Below are positions 4,773-5,113 of a stretch of DNA of 5,113 nt, piece after piece (the first letter of the stretch is position 1; the number at the start of each line of letters is the position of its first letter). The stretch is taken from positions 1-5,113 of the forward strand of contig CALFSY010000267.1 of NCBI GenBank assembly GCA_937916365.1, in the 5' to 3' direction. Below the pieces are notes generated by a model. That model saw only the letters and a list, made by a program, of their open reading frames with translations, did not search any database and was not told the origin of the DNA. The stretch comes from an uncultured Jannaschia sp. Its GTDB lineage: Bacteria; Pseudomonadota; Alphaproteobacteria; Rhodobacterales; Rhodobacteraceae. Made by a program: the position numbers and the translations under genes.

Positions 4773-4786
4773 CCCCATCAGCGGGG
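4773..4786. terminator. Weak hairpin after the partial hydrolase gene
   Basis: CCCC (4773-4776) and GGGG (4783-4786) form a 4-bp G-C stem with a 6-base loop, 18 bases past the stop of the right-hand hydrolase gene on the minus strand. The stem is short and is followed on that strand by GGGATGGGTTTATT, with only a three-base T-run. It is a weak terminator candidate. Confidence 0.25.
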
Positions 4787-4803
4787 AAAGACTGTCGCCT
4801 AAC

Positions 4804-5113
4804 CTAACAATTCAATGCGGCGCGCAGGGCGGTTATCCCGGCCTGCGTGATTGCATGACCAGCCCCGGCGGTGATGTCAAACATCACGTTCGCCCCTAAT
4901 TTTTCGAAAACCGCCGCACTGTCTTGGGCCCGTTTTAACGGAATATGCGGGTCTTGGTCATGCACTGTGATGGCAACCGGCATTCCCGTTAGACGGGCGG
5001 TATAATCAAACTGTTTTGGCGCAAATCCGTATAATGCGTCATCCGGCCCGTCGCTTGTGTCCTCTGTCCCAATCAGCCCGGCGGACAGGCCGAAAATACC
5101 CGCCATACCATCG
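4804..5113 (-). CDS. Alpha/beta hydrolase, phospholipase/carboxylesterase-like (C-terminal part, runs off the window)
   Basis: The frame is open from the right edge to TAG at 4806-4804, giving about 102 residues that lack the N-terminus. In the visible part, MAGIFGLSAGLIG resembles the strand that follows the nucleophile elbow in carboxylesterase/phospholipase-type hydrolases. VHDQDPHIPLKRAQDSAAVFEKLG contains the catalytic Asp (probably the Asp of DPHIP), and GAGHAI carries the catalytic His. The nucleophile Ser would lie just outside the window. The ATG at 5106 is internal, because conserved fold continues upstream (Asp-Gly before it), so it is not the start. Proteins with this C-terminus hydrolyse small esters or lysophospholipids and are also annotated as dienelactone-hydrolase-like. 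The exact substrate cannot be told. It lies 171 bp upstream of the hydrolase-OsmC gene on the same strand, so the two may be separately transcribed. Confidence 0.82.
   Translation of the reverse strand, partial: DGMAGIFGLSAGLIGTEDTSDGPDDALYGFAPKQFDYTARLTGMPVAITVHDQDPHIPLKRAQDSAAVFEKLGANVMFDITAGAGHAITQAGITALRAALNC

Overview
The window looks like chromosomal DNA from an alphaproteobacterium, most likely a marine Rhodobacterales (Roseobacter-group) species of moderate GC content. This is inferred from four things: a ferredoxin-NADP reductase of the Rhodobacter Fpr type, a CysH-type reductase with the iron-sulfur cysteines of assimilatory APS reductases, a fused alpha/beta hydrolase-OsmC protein of a kind common in that order, and a surface-protein gene with a BapA-like N-terminus. 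No species can be named from the sequence alone.

Layout, left to right. At 1-182 is the acidic C-terminal tail of a rightward gene whose start lies outside the window. It converges on fpr (287-1135, minus), and a GC-rich inverted repeat at 209-244 lies between them. An AT-rich divergent intergenic region (1142-1318) separates fpr from a rightward gene at 1319-2359. That gene encodes a short (346 aa) protein with a BapA-prefix-like N-terminus, an Ala/Gly-rich hydrophobic stretch and a C-terminal half I cannot assign. It converges on cysH (2418-3188, minus). Upstream of cysH is a 232-bp region rich in symmetric elements: a candidate promoter, a palindrome built from CCAAACG units, and a 30-bp inverted repeat. 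Next is the hydrolase-OsmC fusion gene (3421-4632, minus). Last is the C-terminal part of another alpha/beta hydrolase or esterase (4804-5113, minus), which runs off the right edge.

How the genes may work together. Fpr supplies or recycles electrons between NADPH and ferredoxin or flavodoxin. CysH reduces activated sulfate to sulfite for cysteine synthesis. Their proximity fits a reductive sulfur-assimilation and redox neighbourhood, and the OsmC fusion (predicted thiol peroxidase) fits the same redox theme. The BapA-prefix gene has no obvious link to this and may be an insertion between fpr and cysH. No tRNA, rRNA, CRISPR array, transposase or insertion-sequence end was recognised. The least explained items are the BapA-prefix protein and the dense symmetric DNA upstream of cysH. 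No intergenic stretch exceeds 300 bases.
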